DNA from: CAZGMJ01 sp964526785
GTDB taxonomy: Bacteria; Planctomycetota; Phycisphaerae; Sedimentisphaerales; Anaerobacaceae
DNA: 64,000 nucleotides
Assembly (NCBI GenBank): GCA_964526785.1
Contig: CAZGMJ010000003.1
Span: 134,567-198,566, forward strand
Reading direction: 5' to 3'
Numbering within the stretch: position 1 is the stretch's first letter; the number at the start of each line of letters is the position of its first letter. Below are positions 41,748 through 49,986 of this stretch, piece after piece. The translations under genes and the position numbers were made by a program. The notes under the pieces are model-generated. The model saw nothing but the letters and a program-made list of their open reading frames with translations. It searched no databases and was not told where the DNA came from.

Positions 41748-42569
41748 TCAATCCCAGATATTCGGGTACTTCGCCACCTGGTCGTACGTAAACACCGGCC
41801 CCTCCTTGCACACGTAGTACTTGCCGATCATGCAGTGCCCGCACTTGCCAACACCGCAGCTCATGTTCTTCTCCATGGACAAATAGATGCGCTCCGGCGG
41901 AAAACCGAACTCCAGCAGCTTCACCGTCGCGAACTTCATCATGATCGGCGGCCCGCACACAACCGCAACCGCATTCCTGATATCCACGTCCTCGGGACTC
42001 AGAATAGTCGTCACCACCCCCACGTTGCCGTCCCATTGACCGTTCGCCTGATCCACCGTCAGCTTGATGTCCACCCCCTCTATCTGCCGCCACGCCCCAA
42101 ACAACGTTTCCTTGTAGATGAAATCCTCCGGGCTCCGTGCACCGAACCTGCACACCACGGACTTGAAATCCTTCACGCGATCCACCAGCGTCAGAAACAG
42201 CGACCGTATCGGCGCCAGCCCCACGCCCCCGCCCACGATATACACGTCCTTGCCCGCAAAAGCATCGACCGGATAACCGTTCCCGTAGGGCCCGCGAATA
42301 CCGACCCGCTGCCCCTTCTCACACGCGTGCAGCAGTGCCGTCACCCTCCCGGCCTTCATGATGCTGATCTCCATCTGCTCCGTAACCGCCGGCGACGACG
42401 ACGGCGTAAACGGCGCCTCCCCCTCGCCCGGCACCGTCAGTTCAACGAACTGCCCCGTCCGAAACAAAAACGCCTCCTCCGGCACCACCACGAAACTCTT
42501 GATCGTCGGCGATTCGTCGATGATATCAACGATCTCGCCGTTCACGGGTTGATATAAATTCGATTTCAT
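41748..42569 (-). CDS. HydG-like FAD/NAD(P)-binding subunit in group 4 operon
   Basis: A 273-residue ferredoxin-reductase-fold protein like the gamma subunit of sulfhydrogenase and the GltA/NfnA family. FAD site: FRTGQFVELTVPGEGEAPFT. NAD(P) site: VYIVGGGVGLAPIRSLF and AVVCGPPIMMKFATVKLLE. A C-terminal [2Fe-2S] site has four Cys (SCGVGKCGHCMIGKYYVC). It should exchange electrons between NAD(P)H and the iron-sulfur chain. A paralogue (49099-49941) serves the cytosolic hydrogenase. Such a flavoprotein inside an Mrp-linked group 4 operon is not standard for Mbh, which uses ferredoxin alone. Confidence 0.87.
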   Translation of the reverse strand: MKSNLYQPVNGEIVDIIDESPTIKSFVVVPEEAFLFRTGQFVELTVPGEGEAPFTPSSSPAVTEQMEISIMKAGRVTALLHACEKGQRVGIRGPYGNGYPVDAFAGKDVYIVGGGVGLAPIRSLFLTLVDRVKDFKSVVCRFGARSPEDFIYKETLFGAWRQIEGVDIKLTVDQANGQWDGNVGVVTTILSPEDVDIRNAVAVVCGPPIMMKFATVKLLEFGFPPERIYLSMEKNMSCGVGKCGHCMIGKYYVCKEGPVFTYDQVAKYPNIWD

Positions 42570-43615
42570 ACCGCTGTCTGCCTCTTCGATCTGCCCTTCT
42601 TCCCCAATTCATCATTCAACCGCTTGAGCACCACCCGGATATCCACATCCCCTGCCTCCGCGTCCACGCATCGCCCGCAACCAACGCACATATCCACTCC
42701 GTACCGTTCGAGAAAATACGCGAACTTGTGCATCAGTCGATGCCGCAGCCTCTCGCCCAGCGCCTTGCGCGGATTCGCACCGCCCGCAACCTCCGCATAC
42801 GCCGTGCGCATGCAACTGTCCCACATCCGCATCTTGCCGAAGTAATCCTCCTTCCGCGTATCGTACAGGTAGAAACAGTGGCACGTCGGACAAACCCGCG
42901 TGCACGCCTGGCACTCCACACACGTTGCCGCCTCCTCGTCGAAAACCTCCGACTCCTCGCTCCCGCCGACAACCTCCCCGACCGTCCTGTCGAGTTCGTA
43001 CGCTTTGTTGATTGCCTCCAGTCGCTCCTTCGCCGCCTCCCGATTCTGTTGCCGCTCGCTCAGCAAGCTGTCGGGCACGTCCGCAAACAACTGCGCATGC
43101 CCGCTGATAAACGACTTGCCCCGCTGCGAACCCGCCTCCAGAATGAATCCGTCCTTCAAGTGTGCAATATTCAGATCGAATCCGTCGCTCGCAAACGGCT
43201 CGCCGCCCATCGCACTGCAAAAGCAACTCTCCGCCGGTTCGCCGCAATCGCTCGAAATGATGAACATCGCCTCCCGCCGCGCCGCATAAGCCTCATCCCG
43301 GTACTCCTCATCCAGAAACACCTTATCCAGAAGATCCAGCGACCGCAGATCGCAGGACTTCAAACCGAAAACGGCAAAAGGCCGCACCCCCTCCGGCTCG
43401 ACCGGCTCCGGAAAAACAGCCGCCAGTTCTCTCAACGGAAAGAGAAACTCCTTGGCCGGCGTGCAGACCCGCACCTCATTGTAATCCACCGAAGCCCCCG
43501 GCTCGTACCGCCTGTACACAAACCCCGGGCCGGTCCGCTTCGGAACGTACAGATCCATTTGCTCGCAAATCGCATCGAATACAGGCTTGAGCTTGCTGAC
43601 AAATCTACTGTTCAT
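42566..43615 (-). CDS. HydB-like iron-sulfur subunit in group 4 operon (one cluster Cys missing)
   Basis: A 349-residue protein like the beta subunit of sulfhydrogenase. It has an N-terminal domain (FLFPLRELAAVF, VFGLKSCDLRSLDLLDKVF) and two C-terminal [4Fe-4S] motifs. The first is full (CVECQACTRVCPTC); the second reads CVGCGRCVDAEAGD, so the fourth Cys seen in its paralogue (CVGCGRCVAAC at 49987-51024) is gone. Start at the ATG 43615, with AGGTGGG upstream, rather than the GTG at 43645. First structural gene of the group 4 operon; overlaps the HydG-like gene by 4 nt. Confidence 0.85.
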   Translation of the reverse strand: MNSRFVSKLKPVFDAICEQMDLYVPKRTGPGFVYRRYEPGASVDYNEVRVCTPAKEFLFPLRELAAVFPEPVEPEGVRPFAVFGLKSCDLRSLDLLDKVFLDEEYRDEAYAARREAMFIISSDCGEPAESCFCSAMGGEPFASDGFDLNIAHLKDGFILEAGSQRGKSFISGHAQLFADVPDSLLSERQQNREAAKERLEAINKAYELDRTVGEVVGGSEESEVFDEEAATCVECQACTRVCPTCHCFYLYDTRKEDYFGKMRMWDSCMRTAYAEVAGGANPRKALGERLRHRLMHKFAYFLERYGVDMCVGCGRCVDAEAGDVDIRVVLKRLNDELGKKGRSKRQTAV

Positions 43616-43729
43616 GGTTCCCACCTGAGCCGTATCGCCGGACACCCGCGCCGACGGAATTCCGCCGGCACATTCCTGCCCCTGATCCGGCCACCAAGTT
43701 ATAACGACGTACGAACTATCAATAACCGC

Positions 43730-44353
43730 TCAGCCCGCTGGCAGATAATACGGCAGACGAGCGAGGTCCATCGCAATGTCAATCGTTATTACTTTCACTC
43801 TCTTGGGAACGACAATATAGCGGGGCGAAAAATTCAAGATGCCCCGAATACCCGCACCAATCATGCTCTCCGCAACCTCCTGTGCTGCATTGCCGGGAAC
43901 CGCAATAATCCCCAGATTCACGCCCCGCTCTTTCAGTACATGCAGATCGGCGACATCCTCGATAATCACACCGCCCTTCTTCCGGCCGATCTTCCTGCGG
44001 TTGCTGTCGAAAGCAGCGACAATCCGAAAGCCGTACATCTCAAAACCCGGAAAGGTCAGCAGCGCCGTGCCCAGGTTCCCCACGCCCACCAGCGCAATCT
44101 CCCGGACGCCGTCTAGATGCATGATCTGCTTGATCCGCTTGATCATCGTCTCGGTGCTGTAGCCCACCCCCGGCTTGCCGAAGTCCCCGAAATACGAAAA
44201 GTCCTTCCGGATTTGCCAGGAATGTACGCCCAGCATCGCAGCCAGTGTTTCGCTGGACACCCCCTCCACGCCCTGCTGCGACAGATGAAGCGCCCCCCGC
44301 AAATAAATCGGCAGTCGCCGAACGGTTTCGTCTGGAATCTTATGGTACCTCAT
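43730..44353 (-). CDS. rex: Redox-sensing repressor Rex (upstream of group 4 hydrogenase operon)
   Basis: A 207-residue Rex protein. N-terminal winged helix: IPDETVRRLPIYLRGALHL, then the DNA-contacting IRKDFSYFGDFGKPGVGY. Rossmann domain: IALVGVGNLGTALL (NAD(H) site) and GINFS-like end RGILNFSPRYIVVP. Rex binds DNA when NADH/NAD+ is low and leaves when NADH rises, typically de-repressing hydrogenase and fermentation genes. It lies 114 nt upstream of the group 4 operon, in the same direction, and has a Rex-like site in its own promoter. A close paralogue lies at 51119-51781. Confidence 0.93.
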   Translation of the reverse strand: MRYHKIPDETVRRLPIYLRGALHLSQQGVEGVSSETLAAMLGVHSWQIRKDFSYFGDFGKPGVGYSTETMIKRIKQIMHLDGVREIALVGVGNLGTALLTFPGFEMYGFRIVAAFDSNRRKIGRKKGGVIIEDVADLHVLKERGVNLGIIAVPGNAAQEVAESMIGAGIRGILNFSPRYIVVPKRVKVITIDIAMDLARLPYYLPAG

Positions 44354-44372
44354 AGCGATGCCTAAATGGTGC

Positions 44373-44390
44373 TTGAGTTCACATTCACAG
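44373..44390 (-). promoter_or_regulatory. Rex-like operator in the rex promoter
   Basis: Plus strand reads TTGAGTTCACATTCACAG; the right half TTCACAG fits the Rex half-site TTCACAA (6 of 7), the left half is weak. An almost identical element (16 of 18 bases) lies at the same place before the other rex gene (51807-51824). Confidence 0.6.
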
Positions 44391-44404
44391 ACTACATAGC
44401 TCGA

Positions 44405-44432
44405 ATTCTACCCGGCCGCCCGTTTCTGTCAA
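44405..44432 (-). promoter_or_regulatory. Sigma70-type promoter of rex and the group 4 hydrogenase operon
   Basis: Minus strand: TTGACA, 16-nt spacer, TAGAAT. The Rex-like operator begins about 14 nt after the -10 box, so bound Rex would block the start region. The downstream hydrogenase genes have no obvious promoter of their own and may be read from here. Confidence 0.65.
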
Positions 44433-44601
44433 TGGAATTTCGCCTGTGCCGCCCCCTCGCCCCCCGCACGTAATCGCATATTATGAAGTATCTTACATCT
44501 ATGTCGTGGCATCGTACACAAATGTGCACAAAATCAGCGCAAAAAAAATTCGCGAAATCACCGGCGACCTCTCCGCAAAAAATTCACAGTGGCGTGTTTT
44601 G

Positions 44602-45951
44602 TCACGCCGTAGTCCCGGGTCCCTTGCCCGGAAGTGTGAAACTGAAAGTGCTCCCGCACCCATCCGCATTATTCTCCGCCCATATCCTCCCCCCGTGTCG
44701 CTCCACCACCTGCTTGGCAAAAGACAACCCCAGTCCCGTGCCGTCCCGCTCAATCTGCCTGGCATTGTCGGCCCGATGGAATTCTTCGAATATACCCGTC
44801 AGTTCGCCCTCCGGAATCCCGATGCCCGTGTCGATCACTCGAATGAGTACGAAATCACCGTCCCACTTGCCTTCCAGCCGAATCCACCCCTCTTCCGGCG
44901 TATACCGTGCCGCATTAAACAGTAAATTAGTGATCGTCTCCTCGATCAGCACCGATTCGCCCACCACTTCGTCGATCGTTTCATCAATCTCATACTCCAC
45001 GTTGATGGCCTTCTCCCGCGTCCTGGCCTGCACCGCCGCCAGCGCGTCGAATATGCAGTTCTTCAGCGAAAACCGGCTTACTTCCAGTCGCCCGGTCAAC
45101 TTCATGCGTGTCAGCTTCAGCAGCGCCGTAATGAATGCCATGCACTTGGTGGTCCGTCGATAAGCACGCTCCACAAGGTCCTTCTGCTTCTCATTCAAAG
45201 GCCCGACAATCTCCTCCTCGACGATGCCCACACATCCCTGAATAGCAGCCAGATGCCCCTTTATATCGTGCGTCAGACGCAGTACGTACTCGTTCTTCAA
45301 CTGATCCTTGGCTTCCAAAAGCCGGTTCGCTTCTTCGTAGTCTTCCTGCTGCTTGCGAAGCTGCTCGGAGATGGATGTCGTCATGTAGACGATCAGGTAC
45401 AGCGTCACGGAAAAGACAAACAGCGTCCCCAGCACGAACGTCCCGTCCTTGTACAACCCATGACCGGCAAATCCCGTCAGACTGTAGTGCCGGATGACCC
45501 CGTAGTATTCCAGCATGACCAGCAGCGTGAACAGCGATACCGCCAGCGTCGCCTGGAGATAGCTCTGCACCTTCGAGGACAAAATGCTCGCGATAATCAT
45601 GTGAAACACAAAGAAGAAAAGGAAGGGATTCTCAATCCCCCCGGAATAGTGAAGGATGGTTGCCAGAATAAGAAGATCGGCCGAGATCTGAAACGTGATA
45701 ATACGCCCGATGCGCTTCGGAGTCGGTTCCTTGCCGCCCCATGTGCTGTACTTCAGCAGGTCATACAGCAGGAAATTATATACGACGAGCAATCCCGAAA
45801 TAATGTACAAAGTCCGCGCCGGTAGCTCAACCCCCAGAACTCGTTTGGCGGCAAAAGCGGCAATCGCCAGCGTTGCGATCGCTATCCACCTGAGTTTCAC
45901 AAGCCAGTGCGCCCTCTGTACGAGGCTTGTGCTCTGCAATAGGTTTTCCAT
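44602..45951 (-). CDS. Membrane sensor histidine kinase
   Basis: A 449-residue kinase. Six hydrophobic segments in residues 20-190 form the sensor part (ENPFLFFFVFHMIIASILSS resembles RegB-type sensors). A coiled coil (195-220) leads to the H box LRLTHDIKGHLAAIQGC (His228), N box ITNLLFNAARYTPEEG, G1 IDTGIGIPEGE and G2 DGTGLGLSFAK. It follows the response-regulator gene by 7 nt. Its place between the two hydrogenase operons suggests a redox or hydrogenase-related signal, which is inference. The sensor part lacks a recognisable heme or PAS domain. Confidence 0.9.
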   Translation of the reverse strand: MENLLQSTSLVQRAHWLVKLRWIAIATLAIAAFAAKRVLGVELPARTLYIISGLLVVYNFLLYDLLKYSTWGGKEPTPKRIGRIITFQISADLLILATILHYSGGIENPFLFFFVFHMIIASILSSKVQSYLQATLAVSLFTLLVMLEYYGVIRHYSLTGFAGHGLYKDGTFVLGTLFVFSVTLYLIVYMTTSISEQLRKQQEDYEEANRLLEAKDQLKNEYVLRLTHDIKGHLAAIQGCVGIVEEEIVGPLNEKQKDLVERAYRRTTKCMAFITALLKLTRMKLTGRLEVSRFSLKNCIFDALAAVQARTREKAINVEYEIDETIDEVVGESVLIEETITNLLFNAARYTPEEGWIRLEGKWDGDFVLIRVIDTGIGIPEGELTGIFEEFHRADNARQIERDGTGLGLSFAKQVVERHGGRIWAENNADGCGSTFSFTLPGKGPGTTA

Positions 45952-45958
45952 GAAACTG

Positions 45959-46354
45959 TCACGCTTTGTGGAGCAGGCTGTTCACCTTTTCCAGAAGGAC
46001 ATCGGGTTTGACAGGCTTGTCCAGGAATTCCTCCACGGGCAGCCAGTCTTCATCGCCGGCCTCCGACTTGAAGTCGAGCCCGGTCTTCTCCTTAACCGCC
46101 GTCAACATGAGAATCGGTATATCCTTGTATTCGTCGCTGTGCTTCAGTTCGCGGCTTAACATGAAACCCTCTTGTGACGTGTTCATCATCACGTCCAGGA
46201 TAATCAGATCAGGCCGCTCCGCCTTGATCTTCGCCATACCCTCTTCGCTGTCCCCTCCGTTGTCCACATCGTAGCCCCGATTCTCAAGGACCACTCGCAT
46301 AGCTTCCGTAATATCAGGATCGTCGTCGATAATCAGTATCTTGCCCTGTCCCAT
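45959..46354 (-). CDS. Stand-alone receiver-domain response regulator
   Basis: A 131-residue CheY-like protein made of one receiver domain: acidic pocket ILIIDDDPD, phosphorylation site LIILDVMMNTS, switch Thr in MLTAV and Lys in LDKPVKPD. No output domain, so it must act through protein contacts. The DVMMNTSQEGFMLSREL segment is typical of regulators found beside hydrogenase and nuo-like genes in anaerobes. Start at 46354 has GGGGA upstream; the ATG at 46372 has none. Confidence 0.88.
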   Translation of the reverse strand: MGQGKILIIDDDPDITEAMRVVLENRGYDVDNGGDSEEGMAKIKAERPDLIILDVMMNTSQEGFMLSRELKHSDEYKDIPILMLTAVKEKTGLDFKSEAGDEDWLPVEEFLDKPVKPDVLLEKVNSLLHKA

Positions 46355-46415
46355 TTCGTTCCCCAGTTCCATTGAGTGTAACCGTCTGTAAATGCTCCTG
46401 TCATGTCCTGCCTGT

Positions 46416-46444
46416 AGTGTATATCACACACCCGCGCCCGTCAA
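46416..46444 (-). promoter_or_regulatory. Sigma70-type promoter of the response regulator/kinase pair
   Basis: Minus strand: TTGACG, 17-nt spacer, TACACT, about 60 nt upstream of the regulator start at 46354. No Rex-like site was seen next to it. Confidence 0.55.
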
Positions 46445-46502
46445 CAGCCATTCCGACCCGCCGAATTGACCTGCCTGGCCCCGCATCACCGTGCACGCCG
46501 CG

Positions 46503-46964
46503 CTACGCATCCAACTCGCCCGCTACCAGCGCCGCATAATGACCCACTCGCTTCTCCAGATCGCCGCTCAACTCCATGCCCGGCTCGACTTTTCCCGGTT
46601 CGATGCCGAAAATGACGATCTCCTCCGGAGCGTCTCCGAGCTGCTTGGCCATCTGCAAAACCTTCAACAGATCCGCCTCGTGCAGCGAGCGATGCGTCAA
46701 CACCTTCGTGCTCTCAACGTCGTCTGGCGAGAACCGCCGGATCGCCCCGACCTCGGCCCCCATATATGCACAGTCCACGAACACGACCTTCCGCCGGCCC
46801 GCAATGTGATGCAGAATCGAGATCCCGCCCGTGCCGCCGTCGATAAACGCAACGCCCGGATAATCCGCCTCGCCTTCGGCCAATTGCTCGATGAGCCGCA
46901 CGCCGATACCCTCATCCGACATAAGCGGATTGCCAAGACCAATTACAGCTACGTCCTTTGACAT
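46503..46964 (-). CDS. [NiFe]-hydrogenase maturation protease for the group 3 enzyme
   Basis: A 153-residue HycI/HoxW-family endopeptidase: VAVIGLGNPLMSDEGIGVRLIEQL (first metal-sensing acidic residue), KVVFVDCAYMGAEVG and LTHRSLHEADLL (His). It should remove the C-terminal peptide after DPCISCSTH of the HydA large subunit just upstream. Start at ATG 46964; an upstream TTG would add six residues. Last gene of the hydBGDA operon. Confidence 0.88.
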   Translation of the reverse strand: MSKDVAVIGLGNPLMSDEGIGVRLIEQLAEGEADYPGVAFIDGGTGGISILHHIAGRRKVVFVDCAYMGAEVGAIRRFSPDDVESTKVLTHRSLHEADLLKVLQMAKQLGDAPEEIVIFGIEPGKVEPGMELSGDLEKRVGHYAALVAGELDA

Positions 46965-47043
46965 CGAACCTGCCCCGGGCAATGTGTTGCCGCAAAACAG
47001 CCCCGGCCCGTCACACGCTCCGCGGAACCGCCCGTCCGGCGAC

Positions 47044-48351
47044 TCAGCGCACGAACCGCACGTTCAGCATGTGCGTCGAACACGAAATGCACGGATCGTA
47101 GGACCGTACCAGCATTTCCAGCTTCTGCCGCACGGCGTCCTCGCCCTCGTCGAGAATCTCCGGTACGAACTTCTCGAAGTCGTGCTGAATGCTCGCGTGG
47201 TTCTGGTTCGTCGGAATGCAGATATCGGCGCCGACGCACTTGCCCTTGCTGTCGAACTCGTACTCGTGGAAGAGAATGCCGCGCGGAGCCTCGACACAAC
47301 CGCTGGCCTTGCCCGCCTTGGGCGAACTCGTCGCCTTCTCGTCCTTCAGCCCGGCCGTCAGCAACTCGTCGATCAACTGCAAACTCGCCTCGACAACGTG
47401 CACGCACTCAACAAGCTGCGCGATGTTGTTCATGAACGGATTGCAGCAGCCCTTCTCCAGACCGAACATCTTCGCCACGTCTTTCGCCAGCGGCAAGAGC
47501 AAATGGCCGTTGTTGTTGAAGCGGGCCAGCGCGCCGACCGAATACGAATTCCGATTCCACTTGGTCCACTTCGCCGTGGACTGATCCACAACATACTCGT
47601 TCGCAACCGTCTTCCAGTCGTTGATCGGCACCGTTCCGTCGAAATCCGTGGACGTAATGTCGCCGTGATAGAACGTATACGTCGGCGGATCGTCCTGCTG
47701 GAGCGAAACGTATTCCGTATCCCGCTCGAAGTCCGGTATGTTCTGCGCAACCGAAAGCACTACCTCGGCAACCGCCTTGAGATCGGCCACGCTGTCCTTG
47801 AGTTGCTGCTGCAAATCGCGCAACTGCCGCTCGGTCGGTATCTTCGTCAATCCGCCCGGCACCAGCGTCACCGGATGCGTCGTCCTGCCCGCAATCAGAT
47901 CCGACCAGTTGTTCGCCAGCCGATGCAGCTTGATAATCGTCTTGACCGCATCCGGAGCCTGCGCCACCAGCGGCACCACCGACGGCACGCCGAAGAAGTC
48001 CGGCGCCGCCAGATAACCCACGTGCAGCGTATGGCTCTGCAACTGCTCCGAATAGTGCATCAGAATACGGACCTTGTCGGCCTGCTCCGACACCTCGATT
48101 CCCATTGCGTTCTCGACCGCCTTCGTCGAGGCCAGCGAGTGTGTAATCGAACAGATGCCGCAGATTCGGCTCACAACCGTCTGGATATCCGTATAGTCGA
48201 GCCCCCGAACCATCGCCTCGAAGAACCGCGGCGCCTCGGGCACCTGCCACTCGACCTGCTCGATCTTACCGTCGTTGGCGTTGACAAGAATATTGCCGTG
48301 GCCTTCCACGCGCGTAATGTGCTTGACATCGACGTTCATTGTCTTACTCAT
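47044..48351 (-). CDS. hydA: Group 3b-like [NiFe]-hydrogenase large subunit (HydA, alpha)
   Basis: A 435-residue catalytic subunit. N-terminal motif ITRVEGHGNILV; nickel ligands RICGICSITHSLAS and DPCISCSTH at the C-terminus, followed by the short cleavable tail MLNVRFVR. The sequence type and the HydB-G-D-A gene order match cytosolic NAD(P)-linked bidirectional hydrogenases (sulfhydrogenases, group 3b). It produces or consumes H2 with electrons delivered through HydD, HydB and HydG. Overlaps hydD by 8 nt. Confidence 0.93.
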   Translation of the reverse strand: MSKTMNVDVKHITRVEGHGNILVNANDGKIEQVEWQVPEAPRFFEAMVRGLDYTDIQTVVSRICGICSITHSLASTKAVENAMGIEVSEQADKVRILMHYSEQLQSHTLHVGYLAAPDFFGVPSVVPLVAQAPDAVKTIIKLHRLANNWSDLIAGRTTHPVTLVPGGLTKIPTERQLRDLQQQLKDSVADLKAVAEVVLSVAQNIPDFERDTEYVSLQQDDPPTYTFYHGDITSTDFDGTVPINDWKTVANEYVVDQSTAKWTKWNRNSYSVGALARFNNNGHLLLPLAKDVAKMFGLEKGCCNPFMNNIAQLVECVHVVEASLQLIDELLTAGLKDEKATSSPKAGKASGCVEAPRGILFHEYEFDSKGKCVGADICIPTNQNHASIQHDFEKFVPEILDEGEDAVRQKLEMLVRSYDPCISCSTHMLNVRFVR

Positions 48352-49096
48352 AGATAGTCGGCTCCTGTTTGCTGCCGAAAAGAACCATCTTCTCTTTCAG
48401 GTCCTCGACGGACAGGTTGAATCTCTCTATTACGTCCCGGGCTGCTTCCACGTTCGGGTTGTCGATATAACCCCGGCAACCGAAACACCGAAAACCGGAA
48501 GACGGACACCGCGCCCCGCACCCGGCCCGAATAATCGGCCCGAGGCACACCTGGTCGTACTGCCACAGACACGGATTGCCCTTGGCTTTGCACTCCACAC
48601 AAACCGGGTAATCCGGAATCTCAGGCTTCTTGCCCAACAGCAGACACCGGATCACGTACGTGAACTCCTTGCGGTCCATCGGACAGCCCTGAACCTCGAA
48701 ATCGACATCCACGACCTCGTGCACCGCCTTGGTCATCGCCGTATTCAAGTGTGGCTTGCTCGCATCTTTGGCGTACACGCACTCCTTCACCTCATCGAGG
48801 TCGAAGTTGTTCTTCAGCTTGTTCACGCCGCCGATGGTCGCACATGCCCCGATCGTCACCAGAACCTTCGCCTTCTTGCGAATCTCCTTGATCCGCTCGA
48901 TGTCTTCGTCTCTGGTGATCGAACCCTCGACGATCGCAATGTCGTACTCGTCGCTCTGCTCGCTCATGGCTTCCCGCCACTCAACGACGTCAGCCACGCC
49001 CAGCAGATCGAGTATCTCCTCTTCGAGATTGACGATCTGCAGTTGGCAGCCTTCGCAGCAGGCGAAATCAAAGATTGCAACTTTCGGTTTACTCAT
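48344..49096 (-). CDS. hydD: Group 3b-like [NiFe]-hydrogenase small subunit (HydD, delta)
   Basis: A 250-residue small subunit without signal peptide. Proximal cluster Cys are in FDFACCEGCQLQIVNLEEEI, VTIGACATIGGV and the FEVQGCPMDRKEF segment. Two further groups, PVCVECKAKGNPC and CLGPIIRAGCGARCP with GFRCFGC, supply the medial and distal clusters. It relays electrons from the NiFe site to HydB/HydG. Three nt separate it from hydG. Confidence 0.92.
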   Translation of the reverse strand: MSKPKVAIFDFACCEGCQLQIVNLEEEILDLLGVADVVEWREAMSEQSDEYDIAIVEGSITRDEDIERIKEIRKKAKVLVTIGACATIGGVNKLKNNFDLDEVKECVYAKDASKPHLNTAMTKAVHEVVDVDFEVQGCPMDRKEFTYVIRCLLLGKKPEIPDYPVCVECKAKGNPCLWQYDQVCLGPIIRAGCGARCPSSGFRCFGCRGYIDNPNVEAARDVIERFNLSVEDLKEKMVLFGSKQEPTIYE

Positions 49097-49098
49097 GC

Positions 49099-49941
49099 TT
49101 ATATTGCCTCCGGCATAATTGCCAAATCAGAATACTTGAATACCGGCCCGTCCACGCATACGTACACGCTGTTGATCTGGCAGTGTCCGCATTTGCCTAC
49201 GCCGCATTTCATCTTGCGTTCGAGATTAAGGTAGATTCTGTCGTGAGGCACGTCGTACTCTTCCAGCGCCATCAACACGAATTTGTACATAATCGGAGGC
49301 CCGCAGATCAAAGAAATCGCCGAACCCACGTCCGTCTGAATCTTCGGAATCAGCGTCGTAACCACGCCGACGTTCCCGTCCCACTTCTCATGCGGCTCGT
49401 CTATCGTCTCGAGATACTCGATATCATCCCGCTTCGACCATGCCTCCAACTCCGGAGCCAGCAGCCGCTGCTCGTATTCCTTCGTACCCATCACAATCGT
49501 CACATCGCCGTAGTCGTCCCGATTGTCCAGAACGTAGTTGATGAACGACCGCTGAGGCACCAGCCCGATGCCCCCGCAGATGAATACCAGATCCTGCCCC
49601 TTGGCCTCTTCCACCGGATACGTCCCCTTGCCCAGCGGCCCGCGAATACCCAGCTTGTCGCCGGGTTTCAGATTGTGCACCGCGTTGCTGACGTTCCCGA
49701 TCTTGCGAATTACCATCTCGAAACCGTTCTTCTGCGTCGGAGACGACGCAATCGTAATCGGCGCCTCCCCGATCCCCGCAACCGACACTTCCACGAACTG
49801 CCCCGGAATGTAGTCGAACTGGCCGTCATCCATCGTCAGCCGAAGATACATCTCGGTCGCGTTCGTCAGTTCCGCCTCTTCCACCGTGGCCAACTGCGGC
49901 AGGTAAATGTCTTTCTCTTTAATCGCACTCTGACACATCAA
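49099..49941 (-). CDS. hydG: Hydrogenase FAD/NAD(P)-binding subunit (HydG, gamma)
   Basis: A 280-residue ferredoxin-reductase-like subunit. FAD site PGQFVEVSVAGIGEAPITIA; NAD(P) site LVFICGGIGLVPQRSFI and SLICGPPIMYKFVLMAL; [2Fe-2S] Cys in KCGVGKCGHCQINSVYVC. It exchanges electrons with NAD(P)H for the hydrogenase. It is paralogous to 41748-42569 but clearly diverged. Start is the first of two adjacent Met codons. Confidence 0.92.
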   Translation of the reverse strand: MMCQSAIKEKDIYLPQLATVEEAELTNATEMYLRLTMDDGQFDYIPGQFVEVSVAGIGEAPITIASSPTQKNGFEMVIRKIGNVSNAVHNLKPGDKLGIRGPLGKGTYPVEEAKGQDLVFICGGIGLVPQRSFINYVLDNRDDYGDVTIVMGTKEYEQRLLAPELEAWSKRDDIEYLETIDEPHEKWDGNVGVVTTLIPKIQTDVGSAISLICGPPIMYKFVLMALEEYDVPHDRIYLNLERKMKCGVGKCGHCQINSVYVCVDGPVFKYSDLAIMPEAI

Positions 49942-49986
49942 TCAAACTCCTAACAGGGCTGCCGGGCGTCAAACCGCCTCGCCAGA

